From positions 124,001 to 188,000 of the forward strand of contig QQVO01000036.1 of the NCBI GenBank assembly GCA_003388505.1: a DNA stretch of 64,000 bases, given 5' to 3'. Below the pieces are notes generated by a model. It saw nothing but the letters and a program-made list of their open reading frames with translations. It made no database searches and was not told where the DNA came from. The first letter of the stretch is position 1. Every line of letters begins with the position of its first letter. Positions 42,852-50,183 of this stretch are shown piece after piece. Source of the DNA: Planctomycetota bacterium (GTDB lineage: Bacteria > Planctomycetota > Planctomycetia > Planctomycetales > Planctomycetaceae). Made by a program: the position numbers and the translations under genes.

Positions 42852-44300
42852 TCAATCGGTATTCGGCGTCGGCCGCGGGCGGGGTTCGGGAGCGGGGGGA
42901 CGCTTTGAGGGGTCGATCGGCCATTCTCGGCTTGGCTCGTGGGCTTCCTCCATAATCTGCGCCAGATCCCGGGCGATGCTCTCGTGCTCCGCTGCGACGT
43001 TGTGCTCTTCGCCCACGTCCGCCTCCAGATCGTAGAGTTCAAGCGTTTCGTCGTCGGTCAGGTAACGGACCGCCTTCCACTTGCCCATCCGCACCGCCTG
43101 CGCGAACTTCCCTTCGTGAAACTCCCAGTACAAGTACTCGTGCTGCTCCTGTTCGTCCTCATTGCCCAGCAGCGTCGGCGCCATGCTCAGTCCGTCAAAG
43201 CCGGGAGGATAAAAGGCGCTCGCCAGTTCCCCGAAGGTCGCCATCAGGTCCTGATGGCCGGAGATGTGGTCGGTCTCGGCGCCGGGTTCGATCCGGCCGG
43301 GCCAGCGGGCGATCATCGGCACGCGGATTCCACCTTCGTACAGATCCCGCTTCTTGCCCCGCAGCGGACCGTTGGAATCGAAGAACTCCGGATCGTTGCC
43401 CCCCTCCGCGTGCGGACCGTTGTCCGACGTAAAGAACACCAGCGTCTTTTCATCCAGTCCGTGTTCCCGCAGTTTGAAGAACAGCAGCCCCATGTCGGTA
43501 TCGAGCCGGGTGATCATCGCCGCCAGACCTTTCTGCGGGTCCGGCCAGTCCTTCTCGGCGTAGATTCCGTAATCAGGGATCTCCATCCCGGCTTCGCGGG
43601 CCTCGTTATTGGCGTGGGGGATCGTGACCGGCAGGTACAGGAAGAATGGCTCATCTTTGTGCCGGTCGATGAACTGCAGCGCCTCGGCGAAGATCAGATC
43701 GTGTGAGTATTCGTTCTTCTCGGTCGCGACGCCTTGACCGTAATCCCCCTCGCCGGGCACGACGTTAGTCAACGTCTCCCGCTTCAGATTGCGAATCAGG
43801 AACGAGGGGTAATAGTTGTGCGCGTGGTGCTGATCGAGATAGCCGTAAAACTCGTCGAATCCCTGGACGATGGGATGCCCTCCGGAGTTCTCGTGTCCGA
43901 GTCCCCACTTGCCGAACGCGCCGGTCTTGTAACCGGCCTTTTGCGCCACCTCGCCGACGGTCACGTCGCCGATCCGCAGATTCCACTTGCTGTTGCCGCG
44001 GATGAAGCAATGCCCGGTGTGCAGGGCGGTCATCAGCACGCAGCGCGACGGAGCGCAGACGGTCGACCCGGCATAGTAGTTCGTGAACTTCATCCCCTCG
44101 GCCGCCATGCCGTCGATGTTGGGCGTCTCGATCTCCGTCTGCCCGTAACAGCCGAGGTCGCCGTATCCGAGATCGTCGGCCATGACGAAGATGACGTTCG
44201 GCTTCTCTTTCGTCAGTTCCGCGTCGTCGTCCGCCAGAACGGGCGTCAGACCGAATGCAGCGACATAGAGAGCAAGCAGGCGCCGAATGAGGGACATCAC
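42852..44300 (-). CDS. Exported sulfatase (arylsulfatase family)
   Basis: 482 aa. Signal LIRRLLALYVAAFGLTPVLA, then the sulfatase fold. Metal Asps are in PNVIFVMADDLGYGDLGCYG. The formylglycine site is STVCAPSRCVLMTALHTGHC (C-x-P-S-R core intact; the usual TG five residues later reads TA). Other landmarks are GKWGLGHENSGGHPIVQGFD, TLVFFTSDNGPHAEGGNDPE and GGIRVPMIARWPGRIEPGAE. It desulfates glycans or aryl esters in the periplasm after Cys is converted to formylglycine. Neither SUMF1 protein in the window has both FGE cysteines, so activation must come from elsewhere. Confidence 0.94.
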   Translation of the reverse strand: MMSLIRRLLALYVAAFGLTPVLADDDAELTKEKPNVIFVMADDLGYGDLGCYGQTEIETPNIDGMAAEGMKFTNYYAGSTVCAPSRCVLMTALHTGHCFIRGNSKWNLRIGDVTVGEVAQKAGYKTGAFGKWGLGHENSGGHPIVQGFDEFYGYLDQHHAHNYYPSFLIRNLKRETLTNVVPGEGDYGQGVATEKNEYSHDLIFAEALQFIDRHKDEPFFLYLPVTIPHANNEAREAGMEIPDYGIYAEKDWPDPQKGLAAMITRLDTDMGLLFFKLREHGLDEKTLVFFTSDNGPHAEGGNDPEFFDSNGPLRGKKRDLYEGGIRVPMIARWPGRIEPGAETDHISGHQDLMATFGELASAFYPPGFDGLSMAPTLLGNEDEQEQHEYLYWEFHEGKFAQAVRMGKWKAVRYLTDDETLELYDLEADVGEEHNVAAEHESIARDLAQIMEEAHEPSREWPIDPSKRPPAPEPRPRPTPNTD

Positions 44301-44723
44301 GTTCCTTCCGTCAGAAGAATTCTCGATGGATGAGAGACGCGCGATTGATCCGGCGAGAATCGGTCACGTGCAACGAAAACTACCAGCCGTTTCGAGTCCG
44401 ATCAACGGCTTGGCGATCCGTTTCAAAACGTCACATGGTTTCACGCGTCCCGTTTATAGTGCTGTGCAGTTCGGTATGTGGTTCCAAGAATGATCCGTTC
44501 TTGATTCGCGGATGCATGACCGAAAATGAGCTGAGGGCTGAGAGTCAAGAGCCCAGAGCTCTAACCATCGACGCATCAAAGAGTTGTGCCCCTTGATTCT
44601 CGACTCTCGGCTCTCGACCCGCCACTTCGCCGGAGATGACGAACTCCAGCCAACCTGCCCCCTCAGCACAAACACAGTTCTGCAGAGCGCTCTGGCCGCG
44701 ACCCGCAGGGGAGCGCTGCGTTG
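44301..44723. other. Intergenic with imperfect inverted phrase
   Basis: No gene seen. gagggctgagagtcaagagc (44531 on) is loosely the reverse complement of attctcgactctcggctctc (44596 on), a gagagtc-type inverted repeat that could hairpin beyond the end of the esterase gene. Confidence 0.4.
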
Positions 44724-45803
44724 CTACCTCGACTCGACAGAACCGTCTCCGATCCGGCTGCGGACCTGTTTGACCATGTGGTCCACGATGAACGGGAAGT
44801 AAACGGCGACCGTGTAATGTCCCCCGGGAACTTCCAGCCGGTGGGACGGGTCGAGATTCGCGGCCTTGGCGAGCAGACGGGCGTTCTTGATCGGCACCAC
44901 TTCGTCCTGTTGAGCCGCATAGACCCAGGTCTTCTCCGGATCGAGCCGGTGCGCCAACGTGGACGGTTCCGCGATCTCGAGGACTTTCTGCAACCGCTCC
45001 CCCTGGTAACCGGCTTCGGCCAGTTGCTCGCGGAGTTTGGCCGTGTCCTTTTGTCCGGTCTGCACAATGTCGTACAGGTCCGCCCCCGCCAGCATGATGA
45101 ACACGCCGTCGAAGCAACCGTCGATGGCCGCGGTGATCGACGTCACAAATCCGCCCAGGCTTGTCCCCTGGATCCCGATGAAGTCAGTGTCGACCTCGGG
45201 GATCGCCGCGATCGCGTCCCGTCCGCGGCGGGCGTCGGTCATCCCCTGCCGCATCACGGCATGAAAGTTCTCCGCCGTCGGACGCCGCTGCTCCCCCCGC
45301 CGCTCGCCATAGTACGGCAGGTGAATCATGAACGCGTGCACCCCCCGATTGCGGATCGCCTTGGCGAAGAGGCGACCGGCCGTCATCCCCGAACCCGATT
45401 CATGGATGACGAGGATCGCCGGCGCATTGACGATAGGAGTCGCCGCCGCTTCATTCTCGGAACCCCCATCCCGCACCGCGTACCACTCCATAGTGACCAG
45501 ATCGTTCTGTGATTCACCGCTCGGCAGCGGCGAGGGGAAGGAGAGCAAGGCGTCGTACTCTTCCCCGGCACGGAATTCACACCGCACGGAGAACTCGTCC
45601 GGCTTCCAACTCAGCAGCCGGAGTCGCTCCTTCCCGGCTTGGTCGTCCGCAGCGGGGGGCGCCACTGTGTCGGCTGCGGAGTACGTGACTTCGTCCTGCT
45701 TCTCCGCAGCCTCGGCCGCAAGTGCAGTCTGCATCAGGAGCGACAACGTCAGCAGAACGAGCGGTCGGCCGCCGCTGGCTGGATTGAGAGTGGGCATGGG
45801 CAA
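44724..45803 (-). CDS. Exported alpha/beta hydrolase (acetylxylan-esterase-like)
   Basis: 359 aa. Signal RPLVLLTLSLLMQTALAAEA. Alpha/beta hydrolase landmarks are AILVIHESGSGMTAGRLFAK (oxyanion region), HAFMIHLPYYGERRG, nucleophile elbow IGIQGTSLGGFVTSITAA (Ser in GxSxG-like GTSLGG), acid VYAAQQDEVVPIKNARLLAK and His VPGGHYTVAVYF. It is predicted to cleave esters on extracellular glycans or peptides. Minus strand, divergent from lhr. Confidence 0.87.
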   Translation of the reverse strand: MPMPTLNPASGGRPLVLLTLSLLMQTALAAEAAEKQDEVTYSAADTVAPPAADDQAGKERLRLLSWKPDEFSVRCEFRAGEEYDALLSFPSPLPSGESQNDLVTMEWYAVRDGGSENEAAATPIVNAPAILVIHESGSGMTAGRLFAKAIRNRGVHAFMIHLPYYGERRGEQRRPTAENFHAVMRQGMTDARRGRDAIAAIPEVDTDFIGIQGTSLGGFVTSITAAIDGCFDGVFIMLAGADLYDIVQTGQKDTAKLREQLAEAGYQGERLQKVLEIAEPSTLAHRLDPEKTWVYAAQQDEVVPIKNARLLAKAANLDPSHRLEVPGGHYTVAVYFPFIVDHMVKQVRSRIGDGSVESR

Positions 45804-45986
45804 GCTGACTCAGGTTGTGGGTAGGAAAGGAGACACCGGCCGGAGACGAGGATACCGCTGTGCTCCATTCTGTCCGTTGTCCACTTGAAAGTGAATGGTT
45901 CTTGCATGTGTCTGGTGGAGTATGAAGCCACTGGATGGAGTGCACAGATTTTGACTGGCTGCACCCTCTTCCATTTTGTGTCGTGC

Positions 45987-45995
45987 TGTTATAAT
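45987..45995 (+). promoter_or_regulatory. Extended -10 promoter candidate for lhr N-half
   Basis: tgttataat is an exact extended -10 (TGnTATAAT), 39 nt upstream of the ATG at 46034. No good -35 hexamer is seen, which extended -10 promoters can tolerate. Confidence 0.42.
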
Positions 45996-46033
45996 CGGTG
46001 TGCACCTGTTCACATTCGGTCCGAGGTCTCCAA

Positions 46034-47854
46034 ATGCCGCTCGATGCATTTCATCCCGTCATACAAGGCTGGTTCGAGAACCGCTTTGACGGTCCGACCG
46101 AGCCGCAGACGAAGGGGTGGCCGGCGATCGTCAGCGGCCGGCACACGCTGATTGCCGCGCCGACCGGCAGCGGAAAAACCCTCACCGGCTTTCTCGCGGT
46201 GATCGACCGGCTCTTTCGCGAAGCGGCGGAGGGCCGGCTGAACGAGGAGCTGCGGGTCGTCTACGTTTCGCCGCTGCGGGCGCTCTCGAACGACATGCAC
46301 CGCAACCTCGAAGTGCCGCTGGCGGAGATCGCCGCGCACGCGGAGGCCCAGGGTCTCACGGTCCCTCCCATTCGCATCGGTTTGCGCACCGGAGACACGA
46401 ATTCGTATCGCCGTTCGCAACTGGTCAAACGGCCGCCCCACATACTGGTGACGACGCCCGAGTCGCTCTACCTGATGCTGACGGCGGAAAAGAGCCGTGA
46501 GGTACTGTGTTCGGTCGACACGGTGATCGTCGATGAGATTCACGCGCTGGTGCGGGATAAGCGCGGTTCGCACCTGGCGCTGAGCCTCGAACGACTCGAA
46601 GCATTGGCCGATCGTCGGTTGCAGCGGATCGGGCTGTCGGCGACTCAGAAGCCGATCGAACGGATGGCTGACTTCCTCATTGGCCGAGACTCGTCCGCCA
46701 ACGCGCCGTCGGACGGAATAAATGAGGACCGGTCGCTGACGTGTGAAATCATCGACGTGGGACACGCCCGCGACCTCGATCTGGCGATCGAAACGCCGCC
46801 GAGCGAATTGTCGGCAGTCTGCTCCCATGAGCAATGGGCGGAGATTAACGCCCGGCTGGTGGAATTGATCGAGCAGCACCACAGCACGCTGATCTTCGTC
46901 AATACGCGGCGACTGGCGGAACGGGTCACGCATCAGTTGACGGAGTTGCTGGGGGAGGACGCCGTCGGAACGCATCACGGCGCGCTGGCGGCCGATCTTA
47001 GGCTCGGAACGGAACAGCGTCTCAAAGAGGGAACGCTGCGGGCCGTGGTGGCGACGGCATCGCTGGAACTCGGCATCGATGTGGGGCACATCGACCTGGT
47101 GGTTCAATTGGGATCGCCGCGGTCGATCGCGACGTTCCTGCAGCGGATCGGCCGTAGCGGCCACGCCTTGGGACTTGTGCCGAAGGGCCGCCTCTTCGCC
47201 CTCACGCGCGATGAACTGCTGGAGTGCATGGCGCTGATCCGCGCGGTGAAGGCCGGCCGTCTGGACGCCGTGCCGATTCCGGAAGCTCCGCTCGACGTGC
47301 TTGCGCAACAGATCGTGGCCGAGGCGGCCGGACAGGAATGGAACACGGATGAACTCTTCAACCGCGTCCGCCGCGCTTACCCCTACCGCAACCTGTCGCG
47401 GGAGCAGTTCGATGAGACGCTGAAGTTTCTGAGCGAAGGAGTGACTTCGACCTCCGGACGGACAACCACGCTGCTGCACCACGATCAAGTGAACGGCCGC
47501 ATCCGCGGTCGCCGCGCCGCCCGGCTGACGGCGATCAACAACGCCGGGGCGATCCCGGAAGTTGACGCGATTCGCGTGATCCTTGAATCGGAGAACACCG
47601 TCGTCGGCTCGGTTGACGAGGACTTCGGCGTGGAGAGCATGGCGGGGGACATCTTCCTGCTCGGCAACACCTCCTGGCGGATTCACCAACTTCGCGGCAA
47701 CGACCTCATCGTCTCCGACGCCCAGGGCGCACCGCCGACAATCCCATTCTGGCGAGGCGAAGCCCCCGGACGGACTGTGGAATTGTCGGAGGAAGTGTCC
47801 CGGTTGCGGGAGGAGATTCGCGGAAGGATAATGACCTCCGATTCGACGCAGTAA
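46034..47854 (+). CDS. lhr: Lhr-type DNA/RNA helicase, N-terminal part (split gene)
   Basis: 606 aa from ATG 46034. Superfamily 2 motifs are all present: Q-like entry FHPVIQGWFENRFDGPTEPQ, Walker A AAPTGSGKT (42-50), VSPLRALSND (Ia), TTPESLYLML, Walker B VDEIHAL, SATQKPIE (III), LIFVNTRRLAERV (IV), ATASLELGIDVGHIDLV (V) and QRIGRSGHALG (VI). The winged-helix and the start of the beta-barrel follow (FLLGNTSWRIHQLRGNDLIV). The frame ends after LREEIRG, 11 residues before the stop, where intact Lhr continues with the VxxERFxDE region. That region occurs in the frame at 50180. Lhr is an ATP-driven 3'-5' helicase of DNA repair. Confidence 0.93.
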   Translation: MPLDAFHPVIQGWFENRFDGPTEPQTKGWPAIVSGRHTLIAAPTGSGKTLTGFLAVIDRLFREAAEGRLNEELRVVYVSPLRALSNDMHRNLEVPLAEIAAHAEAQGLTVPPIRIGLRTGDTNSYRRSQLVKRPPHILVTTPESLYLMLTAEKSREVLCSVDTVIVDEIHALVRDKRGSHLALSLERLEALADRRLQRIGLSATQKPIERMADFLIGRDSSANAPSDGINEDRSLTCEIIDVGHARDLDLAIETPPSELSAVCSHEQWAEINARLVELIEQHHSTLIFVNTRRLAERVTHQLTELLGEDAVGTHHGALAADLRLGTEQRLKEGTLRAVVATASLELGIDVGHIDLVVQLGSPRSIATFLQRIGRSGHALGLVPKGRLFALTRDELLECMALIRAVKAGRLDAVPIPEAPLDVLAQQIVAEAAGQEWNTDELFNRVRRAYPYRNLSREQFDETLKFLSEGVTSTSGRTTTLLHHDQVNGRIRGRRAARLTAINNAGAIPEVDAIRVILESENTVVGSVDEDFGVESMAGDIFLLGNTSWRIHQLRGNDLIVSDAQGAPPTIPFWRGEAPGRTVELSEEVSRLREEIRGRIMTSDSTQ

Positions 47855-47908
47855 TGACCTGAATCGCACAGGCGCGAACGACATCCTTGAGAGTGCAATA
47901 GCGGAACC

Positions 47909-48109
47909 ATGAAAGTCCGCGAAGTCATCAAACTCATCAAAGCGGACGGCTGGTATCTCGACAGGACGCGCGGCGACCATCGACAGTTCAAGCACGCAAC
48001 CAAGCCCGGTCTGGTCACCGTTTCCGGGAAACTCAGTCAGGACATTCCACCAGGCACACTGAACAGCATCCTCAAGCAGGCGGGCCTGAAAGGCTCGGAC
48101 CAATCATGA
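47909..48109 (+). CDS. hicA: HicA-type mRNA interferase toxin
   Basis: 66 aa. KVREVIKLIKADGWYLDRTR, GDHRQFKHA with the catalytic His24 and LSQDIPPGTLNSILKQAGL form the dsRBD-like HicA fold. It cleaves mRNA or tmRNA when free. Its stop overlaps the hicB start (ATGA, 48106-48109). It lies in the segment that separates the two parts of lhr. Confidence 0.93.
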   Translation: MKVREVIKLIKADGWYLDRTRGDHRQFKHATKPGLVTVSGKLSQDIPPGTLNSILKQAGLKGSDQS

Positions 48110-48327
48110 ATCGATATGCTGTCGTTATCGAACAGGGACCGGACGGGTATGGCGCGTACGTCCCTGATCTGCCCGGTTGCGCGGCCGCTGCCGATACGGA
48201 AGCCGAGGTCCGACGGTTGATTGAAGAGGCGATCGATTTTCACATCGAAGGGCTGCGGCTGTCCGGTGAGCAAGTCCCCGAAGCAACCAGCACGGTGGAC
48301 TATGTCGAGACAACCGCCGGGCGGTGA
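48106..48327 (+). CDS. hicB: HicB-type antitoxin (short form)
   Basis: 73 aa. YAVVIEQGPDGYGAYVPDLP and GCAAAADTEAEVRRLIEEAI are the partial RNase-H-like HicB core. There is no C-terminal DNA-binding domain, as in short HicB proteins. Overlaps hicA by 4 nt. It neutralises HicA by direct binding. Confidence 0.93.
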   Translation: MNRYAVVIEQGPDGYGAYVPDLPGCAAAADTEAEVRRLIEEAIDFHIEGLRLSGEQVPEATSTVDYVETTAGR

Positions 48328-48340
48328 ATGGAGACAGACA

Positions 48341-48526
48341 TTGACGGCTGATCCCCTACTTGACGAAATCCACCGAACCCGCCGGGAGACGTCCGATCGG
48401 TTCGACGGCGATTTCCTCGCCATGCTCGACGACGCCCGCCGCCGCCAGGAGGCATCGGGACGTCCCATCGGGCAACTGAAACACCATAACGAGGTCAACC
48501 AGCTAGAACGACAACCTGCCACTTGA
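48341..48526 (+). CDS. Antitoxin-like small protein downstream of HicAB
   Basis: 61 aa from TTG 48341, with GGAGA 7 nt upstream. The core LDEIHRTRRETSDRFDGDF and DDARRRQEASGRPI matches the 75-aa antitoxin at 7496-7723 that is paired with a PIN toxin. Here no PIN gene is attached. It follows hicB by 13 bp in the same direction and may be a third member of the operon or an orphan. Confidence 0.68.
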   Translation: MTADPLLDEIHRTRRETSDRFDGDFLAMLDDARRRQEASGRPIGQLKHHNEVNQLERQPAT

Positions 48527-48588
48527 TTCACGCCGCGCGTCTTGGAAAGAAGGCCCGCTTACTCGTCGTCATTCACCTGCGCGGCGCG

Positions 48589-49161
48589 CTACATCTCGCG
48601 AAATTTTTCTGCGACATACGGGTTGAGCGAATCGGCGTAGGTCTCCGGCAACCTGTTCACGCGGATCAATTGAATCACATCGTCGAAGTCGCGAGGGCGA
48701 TGCTGCGTCGTCATTCCGCTCGCCAGTTTCAGTTCGAGCAGGGCTCTCAGCGAGACGAAAGGGATGCCGTCCTCATGCACTTCCGCCACGTCCTCGGGCG
48801 CCGGGAACGCGACCGGCTTGGGCTGCCCGTCACCCGGGTACTGGCCCACGATCAGCGCAACGATGTTGACGCCGGTGACCGCGTCGCGGAAGTTCTTCGC
48901 CCCCTCGAACTTGTTGACCCAGCCCCGTCCCAGGTAGGCCGCCTTGAATCGGTCCAGGTCTTCGCGCCGAATCAGAATGTCGACGTCAGCCGTGGTCCGC
49001 GCGTGTCCGTGTGCATTGGCCGCCATCGCCCCAGCCACCGCGAAGGGAATCTGCAACTCACCCAGCGTGCTCGCGAGTCGCTTCATGGCGGAATGAATCG
49101 GTGAATCGCCCATGAAGAATCGATCCGCGCGCCGGGCGGCTTCCAGAATGGATGTGGGCAT
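48589..49161 (-). CDS. Nucleotidyltransferase-fold protein (minus strand)
   Basis: 190 aa. VAGAMAANAHGHARTTADVD then ILIRREDL gives the G-G/A helix and DxD of the Pol-beta-type nucleotidyltransferase fold (AbiEii/MNT-like). RALLELKLASGMTTQHRPRD then FDDVIQLI is the typical C-terminal 'LKL...R.KD..D...L' element. Possible roles are tRNA or protein nucleotidylation as a toxin, or an antitoxin. It is the only minus-strand gene in the lhr insert and no partner abuts it. Confidence 0.82.
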   Translation of the reverse strand: MPTSILEAARRADRFFMGDSPIHSAMKRLASTLGELQIPFAVAGAMAANAHGHARTTADVDILIRREDLDRFKAAYLGRGWVNKFEGAKNFRDAVTGVNIVALIVGQYPGDGQPKPVAFPAPEDVAEVHEDGIPFVSLRALLELKLASGMTTQHRPRDFDDVIQLIRVNRLPETYADSLNPYVAEKFREM

Positions 49162-49407
49162 GTTGAGATCGCCTCAGACTCTGCCGCTGACATCAACGAC
49201 AGGCATTCTTGTACGACACTATCGTATCCGCCAGTGGTGGGCCATTCCAGACGCGTCCACAGCAAGATGCCGTTCGACGCTCCACCAGACAGAGATTGGA
49301 CTGCCTGACTGGTGTGGTCCGCTATAATTGACGGAGACCATACTGCAAGGCATTCGATCCCGGACGCAAGGCAATCTGACGACGAACTCAAGAATGCGGG
49401 GATTTCA

Positions 49408-49599
49408 ATGAACGTCGAACTTGACGAAAACGTTGTTCACTCGCGGCTCGCGCGGTGTTTCGAACTGCACGAGGTCGGTCGTGAACTCGCGTTGACCGGT
49501 CTGCGGATGCGATTCCCGAAGGCAACTGAGGAGGAGATCTGGCAGAAACTCCGCGAGCAAGTTTCGTTGCGACGCCGGGGAAAGTGGGGGATCGAATGA
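49408..49599 (+). CDS. Small partner protein of nucleotidyltransferase (63 aa)
   Basis: ATG 49408. LARCFELHEVGRELALTGLR and RFPKATEEEIWQKLREQVSL are all-helical. Small proteins with 'RL...A..L...G......R..P.ASEEEI...L..WL..R' commonly precede nucleotidyltransferase genes as a presumed toxin-antitoxin pair. Its stop overlaps the next start (ATGA at 49596-49599). TATAAT at 49323-49328 is a possible -10 about 80 nt upstream, with no clear -35. Confidence 0.78.
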   Translation: MNVELDENVVHSRLARCFELHEVGRELALTGLRMRFPKATEEEIWQKLREQVSLRRRGKWGIE

Positions 49600-50183
49600 C
49601 CGACTCCCCTCTCGGCAACCCGCGCTTGGGTCAGCTTCTAAAAAACGTTTGCGACACGTTGGATGACGCCGATATTGAGTATGCGATCATTGGAGGAATC
49701 GCCTTGTCGATCTGGGGCGAGCCGCGCACGACTTTCGACATTGATCTGGTTGTCGCTGCGAGTCCTGGCCAAATTGAGTCGCTCTGCCAGGTGTTCCGCG
49801 ACTCCGAGCGATTCGTTCTGGAGCCCAGCGTCTGCCCGATGCCGAACGTGACGCTCGTACGCGTCCATCAGGTCGATCACGACAAGACGCCGTCCGAATT
49901 GCTCCTGGCGGACCTGTTGGTCCATGAGGATGACACGGCAGCTCACGTCATCGCCAGACGTCGCAAAGGCAGGTTTCTCGGTCGCGACTACTGGTTCTGT
50001 TCTCCAGAAGACCTAATCGTGCTGAAACTCGTCGCCGCCCGGCCGCGCGACAAGATGGATGTTCTCGCCGTCTTGTCTCAGATGTCCGACGAGCTTGATT
50101 TCGATTACATCGAACAGCGAGCGACTGACGTCGGAAAGTCCGTAGAGTGGAAAGACCTCGTGTCGCAATGGAAAACCCAATGA
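49596..50183 (+). CDS. Nucleotidyltransferase-fold protein, coupled to both neighbours
   Basis: 195 aa from ATG 49596. YAIIGGIALSIWGEPRTTFD then IDLVV shows GG...DxD of the minimal nucleotidyltransferase fold. EDLIVLKLVAARPRDKMDVL is the C-terminal element. ATGA overlaps occur at both ends: with the 63-aa gene upstream and with the distal lhr part downstream (50180-50183). This is the likely enzyme of a toxin-antitoxin-type pair, now in one translation-coupled string with half of a helicase. Confidence 0.85.
   Translation: MTDSPLGNPRLGQLLKNVCDTLDDADIEYAIIGGIALSIWGEPRTTFDIDLVVAASPGQIESLCQVFRDSERFVLEPSVCPMPNVTLVRVHQVDHDKTPSELLLADLLVHEDDTAAHVIARRRKGRFLGRDYWFCSPEDLIVLKLVAARPRDKMDVLAVLSQMSDELDFDYIEQRATDVGKSVEWKDLVSQWKTQ

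Noticed and set aside
46010-48103. 697-codon minus-strand open frame over lhr and hicAB
   Set aside because: Antisense to clear helicase motifs and across several genes; composition is typical of shadow frames.
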